From: Mycolicibacterium palauense
GTDB taxonomy: Bacteria; Actinomycetota; Actinomycetes; Mycobacteriales; Mycobacteriaceae
Length of the DNA: 35,470 nt
NCBI RefSeq assembly: GCF_002592005.1
Contig: NZ_NVQF01000065.1
Coordinates: 1 to 35,470, forward strand
Direction of reading: 5' to 3'
Both the position numbers and the translations under genes were made by a program. Below the pieces are notes generated by a model. That model ran no database searches. It was not told where the DNA came from and saw only the letters and a list, made by a program, of their open reading frames with translations. Shown one piece after another: positions 8,338 to 16,541 of this stretch (position 1 is its first letter; each line of letters begins with the position of its first letter).

Positions 8338-9629
8338 CAGGGCAGCAGTTCGTCGAGGTCACCGTTCATGCAGTGGTCGACCACGGGCCGGACGGTGTCG
8401 AACGTGCACTCCTTGGCGTTGCCGGGGGTGCAGGCGTCGCCGAGGACGTGGTTGGTGATGCGGTCGACGTCCTCCTGGTCGCCCTTGATCACCTTGGCGT
8501 TCTCGTAGTACTTCGTCGGGCCCAGACCGAGCCGGTTCTTCGAGTACGAGTCCTGGTGGATGTCGGTGAACTTCTCGATGATGTTGACGTCGCGCAGCAG
8601 CCGGATGGCGGCGGCCAGCGCGGCGTCGGCGGCCTGCACGTCGGTCATGCCGTAGGTGTCCACGCCCATCGCCACGGCGATGTCGGCGAACCGCTTATAG
8701 GCCACCGGCATGTTGAACGCCCACACCCGGGGCAGCGCGATCGCGTTGTTGAGCCCGTGGTGAGTGTCGTAGAACGCGCTGACGGCGTGCGAGATGGAGT
8801 GGATGATGCCCAGCCCGCCGGAGTTGAAGGCTTGGGCGGCAATGTATTGCGCATACATCATGCCCTCGCGGCCCTTGAGGTCGGTGCCGTTCCAGGTGGC
8901 CTCGCGCAGGTTCTCCGCGGTCAGTTTGATGGCCCGGATGGCGTTGCCCAGCGACGGCTCGAAGTTCAGCCGCGACACGTAGGGCTCGGAGGCGTGCGCG
9001 AGCACGTCGAAGCCGCACTGCGCGGTGTAGTCCACCGGGCATTCGTAGTAGAGCACCGGGTCGTCGACGGCCAGGGTGGCCACCGAGGCGTCGTCGAAGG
9101 CGACGTACTTGTGCGGGTTGTCCGGGTCGGTGGTGGTATCGGTGATGACGTAGGCCCACGACGTCTCCGAGCCAGTGCCCGCGGTGGTCGACACCGCGAT
9201 GTGCGGGGGGTTCTTCGGATTCTCGCTCTTGTTGAAGCCCTCGAAGTCGTTGACGTTGCGGCCGTCGTGGGCGATGGAGATGCGTGCGCCCTTGCAGGCG
9301 TCATGGGTGGAGCCGCCGCCGATGGACACGAAGCTGTCGCACCCGTGCTCCTGGTAGAGGGTGACGGAGTCCATCACGTTGTAGTCCTTGGGATTGGACT
9401 CCACCTGGTCGTAGAGCACGACCTCCAGGCCGTGCCACTTCAGCGACTCCACCAGGTTGTGCACGATGTTGGTGCCGCGCAGACCCGAGGTCATCACCAG
9501 GGTCTTCTTGAAGCCGAGCTTGAGGGCCTCCGGACCGATCATCTCGTGCGCGCCGGGCCCCATCATGGCGCGGGGGAAGGGGTGAAACTCCTTGATGGGG
9601 AAGGGCTTGAGCAGATCTTCGACCTTCAT
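8337..9629 (-). CDS. mno: NDMA-dependent (mycofactocin-linked) methanol/alcohol dehydrogenase Mno/Mdo
   Basis: A 430-residue group III alcohol dehydrogenase of the actinobacterial methanol:NDMA oxidoreductase type. It oxidises methanol or other primary alcohols with tightly bound NAD(H), and electrons are thought to leave through mycofactocin. The nucleotide motif is GGGSTHDACKG (104-114). The metal ligands are Asp208 and His212 (FDVLAHASEP), His277 (HSISHAV) and His291 (YDTHHGLNN). Length and motifs match the family. The ATG at 9629 has GAGAGGA upstream. It is the first gene of the six-gene operon, with a 175-base promoter region containing two copies of the candidate operator. Mycofactocin genes in the same window support the cofactor link. 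Substrate range cannot be read from sequence. Confidence 0.9.
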   Translation of the reverse strand: MKVEDLLKPFPIKEFHPFPRAMMGPGAHEMIGPEALKLGFKKTLVMTSGLRGTNIVHNLVESLKWHGLEVVLYDQVESNPKDYNVMDSVTLYQEHGCDSFVSIGGGSTHDACKGARISIAHDGRNVNDFEGFNKSENPKNPPHIAVSTTAGTGSETSWAYVITDTTTDPDNPHKYVAFDDASVATLAVDDPVLYYECPVDYTAQCGFDVLAHASEPYVSRLNFEPSLGNAIRAIKLTAENLREATWNGTDLKGREGMMYAQYIAAQAFNSGGLGIIHSISHAVSAFYDTHHGLNNAIALPRVWAFNMPVAYKRFADIAVAMGVDTYGMTDVQAADAALAAAIRLLRDVNIIEKFTDIHQDSYSKNRLGLGPTKYYENAKVIKGDQEDVDRITNHVLGDACTPGNAKECTFDTVRPVVDHCMNGDLDELLP

Positions 9630-9744
9630 GGCGGCCGTCCTCTCTAAAAAGGGCACACGGTGTTGCCACCTCAAGCTAGGCACGCACTGTGATCCAGGGA
9701 ACAGCCCGCGAGCAAGACCCGACGTTGGGCAGCGAAGTTCGGCA

Positions 9745-9782
9745 CGACCGGACAGTGCCGGCCCTACCCGATCGGGCAGTGC
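9745..9782. promoter_or_regulatory. Candidate operator: two copies of a 14-bp motif upstream of mno
   Basis: CGACCGGACAGTGC (9745-9758) and CGATCGGGCAGTGC (9769-9782) are direct repeats 24 bases apart, about two helical turns and a little more. They lie 116-153 bases upstream of the mno start. The second copy overlaps the palindrome CCCGATCGGG. A third copy lies between mftD and mftM. Spacing and repetition suit cooperative binding of a NarL-type regulator. Function is inferred. Confidence 0.45.
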
Positions 9783-9804
9783 AGGCGACGGCGAACCCGA
9801 GCCC

Positions 9805-11259
9805 TCAGAACGGTGGTGGCTCTTCGTCACCGGTGGGTTCGGGTGGGTGAGTGAACCATTCGTAGCGGTGCTCACGGCGGTGGTCGCGGTCGGCGATGCG
9901 TTCGGCGTTGCGGCGGCGTTCGTCGGTGATGCGGTCGCGGCGCTGTTGGGCACGGGTGCGTTTGCGTGTCGGCATGGTGGGCCCGCTGGTGGGATGTGAT
10001 GTGGCGGTGCCGGTGTTGCGTGGTGGCTCGCTGGTCGGGGTCCCCAGGACGGGGAAGTAGAACGCACCCTCGGGAGTGGTGCGGTAGGTGTGTCCGGTGG
10101 GCGCGCACCAGATGACGGTGCCGTCGGGCAGCTGGGTGTCGGTCCAGCCGGCCGTGCCGCCGAAGAAAGTCTTGAGCAGGTGATGGTGGCGGCAGAGCAG
10201 TTTGAGATTGGAGGGGTGGGTGGGCCCGGCCGGGTAGGCGACGGTGTCGATGTCGCAGACCTCGGCGGGCTGGTGACAGCCGGGGAATCGGCACGTCAGA
10301 TCGCGGGCGCGCACGAACTGCGCCAGGGCCTGGGATGGCCGGTAGTGCGCCTCGGCCACCGATGAGGGCAGCTGCAGCAGCGCGGTCTTGGCCAGCCGCG
10401 CCAAGTCGCGGACCTGTTCGGCGGGGACCGGACCGAACCCGGGCACCAACCCCGGGGTGGTGCCGGCGCCGACGACGGTGTCGTGTTCGGCCAGCACCTG
10501 CACCACCACCGAGGCCGCGGCAGCACCGGCGGGCTTCGCCGCACAGTCGGGGGCCCCGCAACGGCAGGACAGCTCCTGGCCGGCGGCCAGCGCGGCCAAC
10601 GCGTCGGCGCGGCGTTGGCCGGTGGTGCGCGGATCGGCGGGGCACACCGCGGCGGCCTGTGCTGCCAGTGTGCGATCCAGGACTGCGGCGTCGACGGCGC
10701 GCAGCGCGGCCACCACGCTGGCCATGCCGGGACTGGTCGGAGCGATGTCGACGAAGCGGTCGGAGTCGGGGGCCGGGCGCTCACGAACCCCGGGCGGGTC
10801 GAACTTGGCCACCCACCAGTCGATCCGGGCGATCAGCTTCTTCTCGGCCAGCGCACCCCAGTGGACCAGGTAGCGCCCCAGGGCCGCGTCGACCTTGGCC
10901 AACAACCCCGCATCCTCGATCAATTCGGTACGGGTGACCGCGGTGGAGACCACCCGGTAGTCAAGCTCACCTGCGGCGTAGCGTTGGGCGACCCGGGGCA
11001 ACCGCTCACGCAGGGCCACCGCGAAACGCACCTCATTGGCCGCGCGGGTCCGACTGATCCCGAGGGCCGCAGCCACCTCGGCGACCAGCCCGTCATGGTG
11101 GTCGACCAGCCAGGTGGGCCGCTGCGAGTCGGCACGGCGGTGACGACGGGCGTACATCTCCGCGATGGCCAACAGTCTTCTCGCCCCAGCGGCGTTCTCA
11201 GCGCGCGCCGACGCGGTGATCGATTCGATCACTTCCGCGTCGGCGAGCCTATCGAACAT
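9805..11259 (-). CDS. DUF222 / HNH endonuclease-signature protein (REP13E12 family)
   Basis: A 484-residue protein typical of the multicopy mycobacterial 13E12 repeat family. It has an N-terminal DUF222 region (about 15-315), then a C-terminal HNH-like region with paired cysteines: CRFPGCHQPAEVCDID (323-338) and NLKLLCRHHHLLKTF (351-365). Family members as I recall read CDIDHTxxYP; here CDID is followed directly by TVAYP, so the first His of the HNH motif is missing, apparently through loss of one codon in a CAC-ACC stretch. The tail after about 420 is basic and disordered. Biological role is unknown; nuclease activity may be lost. ATG 11259 gives the usual MFDRLADAEV-type N-terminus. It ends upstream of the mno promoter and shows no operon link. 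Confidence 0.85.
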   Translation of the reverse strand: MFDRLADAEVIESITASARAENAAGARRLLAIAEMYARRHRRADSQRPTWLVDHHDGLVAEVAAALGISRTRAANEVRFAVALRERLPRVAQRYAAGELDYRVVSTAVTRTELIEDAGLLAKVDAALGRYLVHWGALAEKKLIARIDWWVAKFDPPGVRERPAPDSDRFVDIAPTSPGMASVVAALRAVDAAVLDRTLAAQAAAVCPADPRTTGQRRADALAALAAGQELSCRCGAPDCAAKPAGAAAASVVVQVLAEHDTVVGAGTTPGLVPGFGPVPAEQVRDLARLAKTALLQLPSSVAEAHYRPSQALAQFVRARDLTCRFPGCHQPAEVCDIDTVAYPAGPTHPSNLKLLCRHHHLLKTFFGGTAGWTDTQLPDGTVIWCAPTGHTYRTTPEGAFYFPVLGTPTSEPPRNTGTATSHPTSGPTMPTRKRTRAQQRRDRITDERRRNAERIADRDHRREHRYEWFTHPPEPTGDEEPPPF

Positions 11260-11326
11260 ACATTCGACACTAGACGGACCGGCAAACAATTTTCGGGTTC
11301 GGCCGCCCCGGTCGCCCGATGGCTAG

Positions 11327-11731
11327 CTAGGCCCCGCCGGCCGGCCGGTACATCGAGTCGTACTTGCGGCGCTTGTCGGCAGTCGACTCGCTGTGCGCCT
11401 CGGCCATCATCCGCTGGAAGGTGCCGTGCGGGAAACCGTGCTTGCGCAAGCGGTATTCGGCGTACTGGTCGATATAGGACATCGAATAGACGACCGCCAG
11501 CCCGAGGCCGCCCAGCGCGGCGGTCCAGACGATCCAGCTCGATCCCATCAGCAGCAGGCCGACGATGACGAAGGGCACCAGCACCGCCGTCGTCCGGAGC
11601 AGCTGGCGCGCCCACCGGCTCGGCGCGGTCAGGTCGTGCAGCACCCACTGGCGGTACCGGTCGGGCAGGGTGCCGCCGTAGGCGTACCAGATCCACCGGA
11701 TCGGGTCGGGGCGGTTCATCTTGGTGCTCAT
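11327..11731 (-). CDS. DUF5313 family membrane protein
   Basis: A 134-residue protein matching the mycobacterial DUF5313 pattern: an N-terminal PDPIRWIWYAYGGTLPDRYR segment, then two hydrophobic stretches (about 46-62 and 65-83) likely to span the membrane, then a basic C-terminus with YRLRKHGFPHGTFQ. Function is unknown. The ATG at 11731 has GAGGA seven bases upstream. It follows the ohrR gene on the same strand with a 27-base gap, so the two are probably co-transcribed. Nothing in the sequence hints at an enzymatic role. Confidence 0.8.
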   Translation of the reverse strand: MSTKMNRPDPIRWIWYAYGGTLPDRYRQWVLHDLTAPSRWARQLLRTTAVLVPFVIVGLLLMGSSWIVWTAALGGLGLAVVYSMSYIDQYAEYRLRKHGFPHGTFQRMMAEAHSESTADKRRKYDSMYRPAGGA

Positions 11732-11758
11732 GATGTTCCTCGGTTCTGTTCGTATCTG

Positions 11759-12253
11759 TTAGCGGGATTCGGGGAGCGCCCCGGCGGCCAGCGCCGCGGT
11801 GTTGACCCGGGTGAGTACGTCACGCAGCCGTTCGAGTTCGGCCAATTCGACGCCGAGGCGTTCGACGACCGCACCGGGAATCGCCACCGCACGATCCCGC
11901 AGGGCGACACCCGCCTCGGTGAGGACCACCTCGGTGGCCCGTTCATCAAGGGAGCTGCGGCGACGGTGGAGCAGGCCCATCGTCTCCAACCGCTTGAGCA
12001 TCGGCGAGAGCGTGGCCGAGTCCATCTGCAGCGTCGCGGCGATCTGCTTGACCGACAGCGGCTCGGCGGCGTCGGCCGAGCGCTGGTGATCCCACAGCGC
12101 GAGCATCACGAGGTACTGAGGATGCGTGAGGCCCAGCGGCTCCAGCAGGGGACGGTAGACGGCCAGCACCGCGCGGTTGGTGACCGCCAGCGCGAAGCAC
12201 ACCTGCTGTTCCAGCGCCAGAGGATCGGCGTCGAGGGCATTTACTGAGGACAC
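11759..12253 (-). CDS. ohrR: OhrR-type MarR-family peroxide-sensing repressor
   Basis: A 164-residue MarR-family winged-helix regulator. The N-terminus QQVCFALAV places a single Cys at position 19, matching the reactive Cys of OhrR proteins that is oxidised by organic hydroperoxides. It is followed by YRPLLEPLGLTHPQYLVMLALWDH, the OhrR signature region. The wing contains RRRSSLDERATEV. It has no other Cys, so it resembles one-Cys OhrR (mixed disulfide with a small thiol), which fits a mycothiol-producing host; ergothioneine genes lie nearby. The start is GTG 12253. A perfect inverted repeat at 12265-12281 lies just upstream, implying autorepression. The ohr gene itself is about 9 kb away and not adjacent, which is unusual for this pair. 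Confidence 0.85.
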   Translation of the reverse strand: MSSVNALDADPLALEQQVCFALAVTNRAVLAVYRPLLEPLGLTHPQYLVMLALWDHQRSADAAEPLSVKQIAATLQMDSATLSPMLKRLETMGLLHRRRSSLDERATEVVLTEAGVALRDRAVAIPGAVVERLGVELAELERLRDVLTRVNTAALAAGALPESR

Positions 12254-12264
12254 AACTAGACTCT

Positions 12265-12281
12265 ACCCTAATAGTTAGGGT
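12265..12281. promoter_or_regulatory. OhrR-like operator palindrome
   Basis: ACCCTAA-TAG-TTAGGGT is a perfect 7-3-7 inverted repeat 11 bases upstream of the ohrR start, in a locally AT-richer stretch that should contain its promoter. MarR-family regulators typically bind such a site in their own promoter. I found no similar repeat before the ohr gene at 21962. Confidence 0.65.
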
Positions 12282-12424
12282 CCTATCTAAATAGTGCCCA
12301 AGGACACACCCAACGCGACCCGGCCCCAGACATGCGGATACGCCCTGCTGTCCCCTCCGCAGCAGGGCGCACCAGTCCGCAAGGACCATCTTCGACGCTA
12401 AACGCTGACGGCCGGGTACTAAAT

Positions 12425-12438
12425 CAGGGAAATCCCTG
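12425..12438. repeat. Short palindrome downstream of the LuxR regulator gene
   Basis: CAGGGA-AA-TCCCTG is a perfect 6-2-6 inverted repeat in the 246-base gap between ohrR and the LAL regulator, 62 bases past the regulator stop. There is no following T tract, so an intrinsic terminator is unlikely. It could be an operator or part of a 3' structure. The rest of the gap shows nothing else I can name. Confidence 0.4.
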
Positions 12439-12499
12439 GGGTTTACCGACGGGCGCCCAACGGGGTCGCCCCGATCGTTCGGTGCTCATGGTCGGTAGC

Positions 12500-15262
12500 T
12501 CAGGCCGACGCCCCGGCCGCGTCGACGTCGCGCAGCCGCCGCGCGAGCTGCGCCCGGGAACGGATGCCCAGCTTGCGGTAGGCGCTGCTGAGGTTCGTCT
12601 CCACGGTCTTGCTGGCGATGAACAGCTCGGCGGCGATCTCCTTGTTCGACAGCCCCGCGGCCGCCCGCTCGGCGACCCGCCGTTCGGCAGCGGTCAACCC
12701 GAACGCGGTGGTGCCGCTCCGGGCCGCGGTGCGGCTCAACTCGTCGCGGGCCCGCTGCGCCCACAGCACCATGCCGATGCGCTCGAACTCACGCTGGGCG
12801 GCGGCCAGGGTCGCCGCCGCGGACCCGCGACGGCGGCGGCGGCGCTGGAGCTGGCCGAGCAGCAGCAGCGTGCGGGCCCGCTCGAAGGGCATCGACACCC
12901 GTTCCGCCTCGGCCAATGCCTGCTCGGCCAGCCTCTCGGCGCCGGTGAGATCGGACTCGGCGGCCAGCAGCATCGAGCGTCCCCGGGCCCCGACCATGCG
13001 TATCCAGGGCCGGTCGAGCCGCTCACCGTCGGCCACCATGGCATCGACGAACATCCGGGCCTCGGCGGTCCGGCCGACACCGATCAGCGCCTCGATCGCA
13101 TCCGGCACGTACCAGGCACGCACGATCTCGGTGCAGGGGTCGGCCGGGAAGTCGGCGATCAGGGGCTCGAGGTCGTGCAGCGCCTCGGCGTGACGCCCCA
13201 GCGAGACCTCCAGGAACGCCAGCAACATGCGGGGCCACTTGCCGGACCGCCACAGCCCGGAGCGTTCCGCGGCCGACAGCGCCTCGGCGCCGGAGCGCCG
13301 GGCGTCCTCGACGCGCCCCGCGCAGGCCGCCACCAGGGTCTGCTGGGTCAGGGCGTTCGACAGCGCGTTCTCGCCGCCGAGCTGCTCGGCGCGTTCCAGC
13401 GCCTCGTCGGCGACGGCGGCCACCTCGACGAGGTCGCCGCGGAACAGGGCGATCAGCATCCGGCAGGGCGTGATGTAGAGCAGATCGGTCTCCGCGCCCC
13501 AGGCCAGGCAGGTCTTGCGCACCTGCTCGATCAGGCGCTGCGCCTCGTCGAGGTCGCCCTCCCAGGCGCGCAGCTGGGCCTCGTTGAAGGTGGCCCGCAG
13601 CATGATCGGCACATCCGGGGAGCCGGATTCCAGCTCCAGGGCACGCAGCCGGGCCTGCGGGTCGCTGCCGCGGCACCGCAGGAAGTTCAGCACGATGGTC
13701 AGGCTGAGCACCTGACTGGTCACCGAGTCGATGCCCAGCTGCTCCGCGCAGTCGCCGGCGACGGCGAGGTTCTCCTCGGCCTCGTCATTGCGGGCGTCGT
13801 TCATCTGCGCGACGGCCAGCATGAGCCGCAGCCCCACCTCCATCGCGGGATTGCCACGGACGTCGGCCAGCGCCTCCCGGGCGCCCTCCTCGGCCGCCAT
13901 GAAGCCGCCGGTGTAGGCGTTGACGCTGGCCTGCAGGATCAGCGCCTGGGTCCGCAGCATCCCGGCGGGGATCTCCGCGAGCGCGGGCTCCAGCAGGGCC
14001 CGGGCCCGCTCGGTGGCGCCGGCGGCGAAGTGGTGGCCGGCGGCGAGCAACCGGCGCTCGGGGGTGTCGCCGCCGCGGCCGATGGCCAGTTCCACCAGCT
14101 CCGCGGCGCTGGCCGGGGCGCCCTGTTCGCGGGCGGCCACCGCGGCGGCATCCAGCGCGGCCAACGTGGCGGCGTCGCCGGCCACGCTGCCCAGCGCGAG
14201 GTGCCTGGCCTGCAGTTCCGGCTGGGTCACCGCGCCTGCGAGGGCCTGGTGCGCGGCCCGCCGGGCAGCGGGCCCGGCGTTGGCGGACACCCCGGCAGCC
14301 AGCAGCGGGTGGTCGAACCGGACGTGGTGGCCCTCGATCACGACGACGCCGTGTTCCTCGGCGCACTCGAGAAGCGCCAGGATCTGCGGGGCGGGTCGGC
14401 CGGTGGCCTCGGCCAGCAGCTCGGTGGTGGCGTCGCCGGCCAGGGCGACGAGGAGCAGAACCGCGAGCACGTCGTCGTCGAGCGCCCGGATCCGCCGCGC
14501 CACCAGGGCGGCCAGGGTGTCGGGCAGATCCGCGGTGTCGGCGGTCCGGGCCAGCTCCAGCGCGTAGAAGGGGTTGCCGCCGGAGACGGCGTGGATTCGG
14601 GTGATCTCGGGCTTGGTCAGCGCGCGACCCAGACGCGACGAGATCAGGGAGTGCAGCCTGCCCCGCGACATCGGACGCAGAACGTCGCGGACCACCATCT
14701 CCGGCCGCGGCAGCTCCAACCAGCTCAGCGCGGCGGAGTCGGGCTCACCGGTGCGCACCGTGGCCAGCACCGCGACCTTGCCGGTCAGCCGGCGCCCGAC
14801 ATAGGCCAGGACCGCCCGCGTCGCCGGATCCAGCCATTGGGCGTCGTCGACCGCCAGCAGCACCGGGGAGGACGCGGTCAGAATGCGCAGCACCGTCAGG
14901 AAACCGGCGGCGGTGACCCGTTCGGCCGTGGGCGGCCCGTCCGCCGTTCCGGTCCTGGCCCGTTCCAGCGCCAGACGCTGCGGCTCGGGCAGGGACGCCA
15001 GGACCTCCGCGTCGACGCAGTCGAGCAGGTCCGAAACGGCCGCGAACGCCAGCGAGACCTCCGGTGAGACGCCGTGCGCGGACAACACGGCGAAGCCGCG
15101 GGCCCGCGCGCGGTCGAGTGCGTCGAGCAGCAGGGTGGTCTTGCCGATGCCGGATTCGCCCTCCACCACAAGCGCTGCCGGTCCGTGCACGGCACGGTCG
15201 AGCAGCTCGTCAACGGCGTCGGTGCTCACAAAGTGAAAGTCTGGCAAATTTGACGCAATCAC
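12500..15262 (-). CDS. LAL-family (MalT-like) ATP-binding LuxR regulator
   Basis: A 920-residue large ATP-binding LuxR-type activator. The N-terminal AAA/NACHT-like ATPase has Walker A GESGIGKT (35-42) and Walker B VLLAVDDAQWLD (about 133-144). A long helical, TPR-like middle spans about 330-840, rich in Ala, Glu and Leu. The C-terminal LuxR helix-turn-helix is FGLTAAERRVAERAAAGLSNKEIAAEL with FIASKTVETNLSSAYRKLGI. Such proteins switch on catabolic or secondary metabolic genes when a ligand binds the middle domain. GTG 15262 is used; GTG 15229 is an alternative that removes 11 residues. It lies 127 bases downstream of egtE on the same strand. Its target and inducer are not evident. Confidence 0.85.
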   Translation of the reverse strand: MIASNLPDFHFVSTDAVDELLDRAVHGPAALVVEGESGIGKTTLLLDALDRARARGFAVLSAHGVSPEVSLAFAAVSDLLDCVDAEVLASLPEPQRLALERARTGTADGPPTAERVTAAGFLTVLRILTASSPVLLAVDDAQWLDPATRAVLAYVGRRLTGKVAVLATVRTGEPDSAALSWLELPRPEMVVRDVLRPMSRGRLHSLISSRLGRALTKPEITRIHAVSGGNPFYALELARTADTADLPDTLAALVARRIRALDDDVLAVLLLVALAGDATTELLAEATGRPAPQILALLECAEEHGVVVIEGHHVRFDHPLLAAGVSANAGPAARRAAHQALAGAVTQPELQARHLALGSVAGDAATLAALDAAAVAAREQGAPASAAELVELAIGRGGDTPERRLLAAGHHFAAGATERARALLEPALAEIPAGMLRTQALILQASVNAYTGGFMAAEEGAREALADVRGNPAMEVGLRLMLAVAQMNDARNDEAEENLAVAGDCAEQLGIDSVTSQVLSLTIVLNFLRCRGSDPQARLRALELESGSPDVPIMLRATFNEAQLRAWEGDLDEAQRLIEQVRKTCLAWGAETDLLYITPCRMLIALFRGDLVEVAAVADEALERAEQLGGENALSNALTQQTLVAACAGRVEDARRSGAEALSAAERSGLWRSGKWPRMLLAFLEVSLGRHAEALHDLEPLIADFPADPCTEIVRAWYVPDAIEALIGVGRTAEARMFVDAMVADGERLDRPWIRMVGARGRSMLLAAESDLTGAERLAEQALAEAERVSMPFERARTLLLLGQLQRRRRRRGSAAATLAAAQREFERIGMVLWAQRARDELSRTAARSGTTAFGLTAAERRVAERAAAGLSNKEIAAELFIASKTVETNLSSAYRKLGIRSRAQLARRLRDVDAAGASA

Positions 15263-15389
15263 GCATACGTACCCCCGTAAAGGTGGTCCCGGGGCCCGAC
15301 GCCCCGTCGGTGATCCCACCCGGAAACGCGGGTACCCGGCCCTGGGCCGGTCGACTCCTGCGCCGCCGGACCGGGGGCGCGGCCGCCGA

Positions 15390-16541
15390 TCAGTTATCGC
15401 CGAGCGGTGCCTCGGCCAGGGCGCCGGCCAGGGCGTCGGCCAGCGCGTCGAGGTCCGCGGCGGTGACGTCGACGTGCGGCGCGACGCGCAACACCGGCGC
15501 GGTCAGCTCGAACGGCGCCCGGGCGACCTCGGCGACCGTCGTGACGATCCGCCGCTCGGCGATCAGCCAGGACCGCACCCGGGCCGGGTCGACACCCGGG
15601 GGCGGGCTCAGCGTCGTGATCGCCGTCGGCGCGTCGGCGGGTTCGCACACCCGCCAGCCCGCCACTCCGTCGAGCCGCGACCGGGTCGCCGCGCCGATCA
15701 TGCTCAGCCGCGCCCGCATCCGTTCCGGGCCGGCGGCGACGTACTCGCCGAGCGCCACCGAGTACCCGACGCGCGCGGCCAGGTTGGCCTCGACGTGCTC
15801 GAAACTGGCCAGCACGCCGAACGGCACGTCCCAGTCGGCCGGGGGGATGCGCCGGACCAGCCGCTGCGCCAGGGTGTCGCGGACCGCCAGGAAGCCGACG
15901 CCGCGTGGCCCCGCCATCCATTTCCGCGACGACGAGTAGACGGCGTCGGCGCCGACCGCGCAGTCGATCTGGCCGAGGGCCTGCGCGGCGTCGAGCACCA
16001 TCGGCACGCCGGCGGCGCGGCAGACCTCGGCGGTCTCGGCCACCGGCTGGGCCACGCCGCGGTGGCTGGCGACCCCGGTCAGATGGACCAGGGCCGGCCG
16101 ATCCCGCTGCAGGAACGCGGCCAGTTCGGCGGTCCGCACCCGTCCCAGCTCGTCGACGGGCAGCGCGTGGACCCGGAACCCGTGCGCGGCCATCGTCGCC
16201 AGGTTGGGCCCGAACTCCCCCGGCACGCAGGCCAGCGACCGCTCGGCCGGCCACGATCCCAGCAGCAGGTCCAGCGCATGCCCGGAGCCGGTGGTGAACA
16301 CCACCTCGCCCGGCGCCAATGCCGTCAGCGCGGCGACCGCGGCCCGGCCCGCGTTCAGCGCGGGGGCGGCGGCCTCGGCGGCGACATACCCGCCGACCTC
16401 GGCCTCGTGCCGGGCGTGGGCCGCCGCCGCGTCGATCGCGGCGTTGCCCTGCCGGGAGCAGGCCGCCGAATCGAGGTGGACGCCGGCCACCGGGGGACGC
16501 GCCGCCCGCCAGGCGACGCTCAGGTCGTCGTCGGTGATCAC
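15390..16541 (-). CDS. egtE: Ergothioneine biosynthesis PLP-dependent C-S lyase EgtE
   Basis: A 383-residue class V aminotransferase-fold PLP enzyme. EgtE cleaves the sulfoxide made by EgtB/EgtC to release ergothioneine, pyruvate and ammonia. The PLP lysine is in VYSSSRKWMAGP. The cofactor-aspartate region is VLDAAQALGQID, and FTTGSGHALDLLLG forms the phosphate pocket. It starts at GTG 16541, overlapping the egtD stop by four bases (GTGA). It is the last gene of egtABCDE, and its length is normal for the family. Confidence 0.93.
   Translation of the reverse strand: MITDDDLSVAWRAARPPVAGVHLDSAACSRQGNAAIDAAAAHARHEAEVGGYVAAEAAAPALNAGRAAVAALTALAPGEVVFTTGSGHALDLLLGSWPAERSLACVPGEFGPNLATMAAHGFRVHALPVDELGRVRTAELAAFLQRDRPALVHLTGVASHRGVAQPVAETAEVCRAAGVPMVLDAAQALGQIDCAVGADAVYSSSRKWMAGPRGVGFLAVRDTLAQRLVRRIPPADWDVPFGVLASFEHVEANLAARVGYSVALGEYVAAGPERMRARLSMIGAATRSRLDGVAGWRVCEPADAPTAITTLSPPPGVDPARVRSWLIAERRIVTTVAEVARAPFELTAPVLRVAPHVDVTAADLDALADALAGALAEAPLGDN

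Noticed and set aside
12332..15067. A 911-codon open frame on the plus strand
   Set aside because: It is antisense to the LAL regulator, is made of Gly/Gln/Arg/Val-rich low-complexity sequence with no domain, and reflects the scarcity of stop codons in high-GC DNA.
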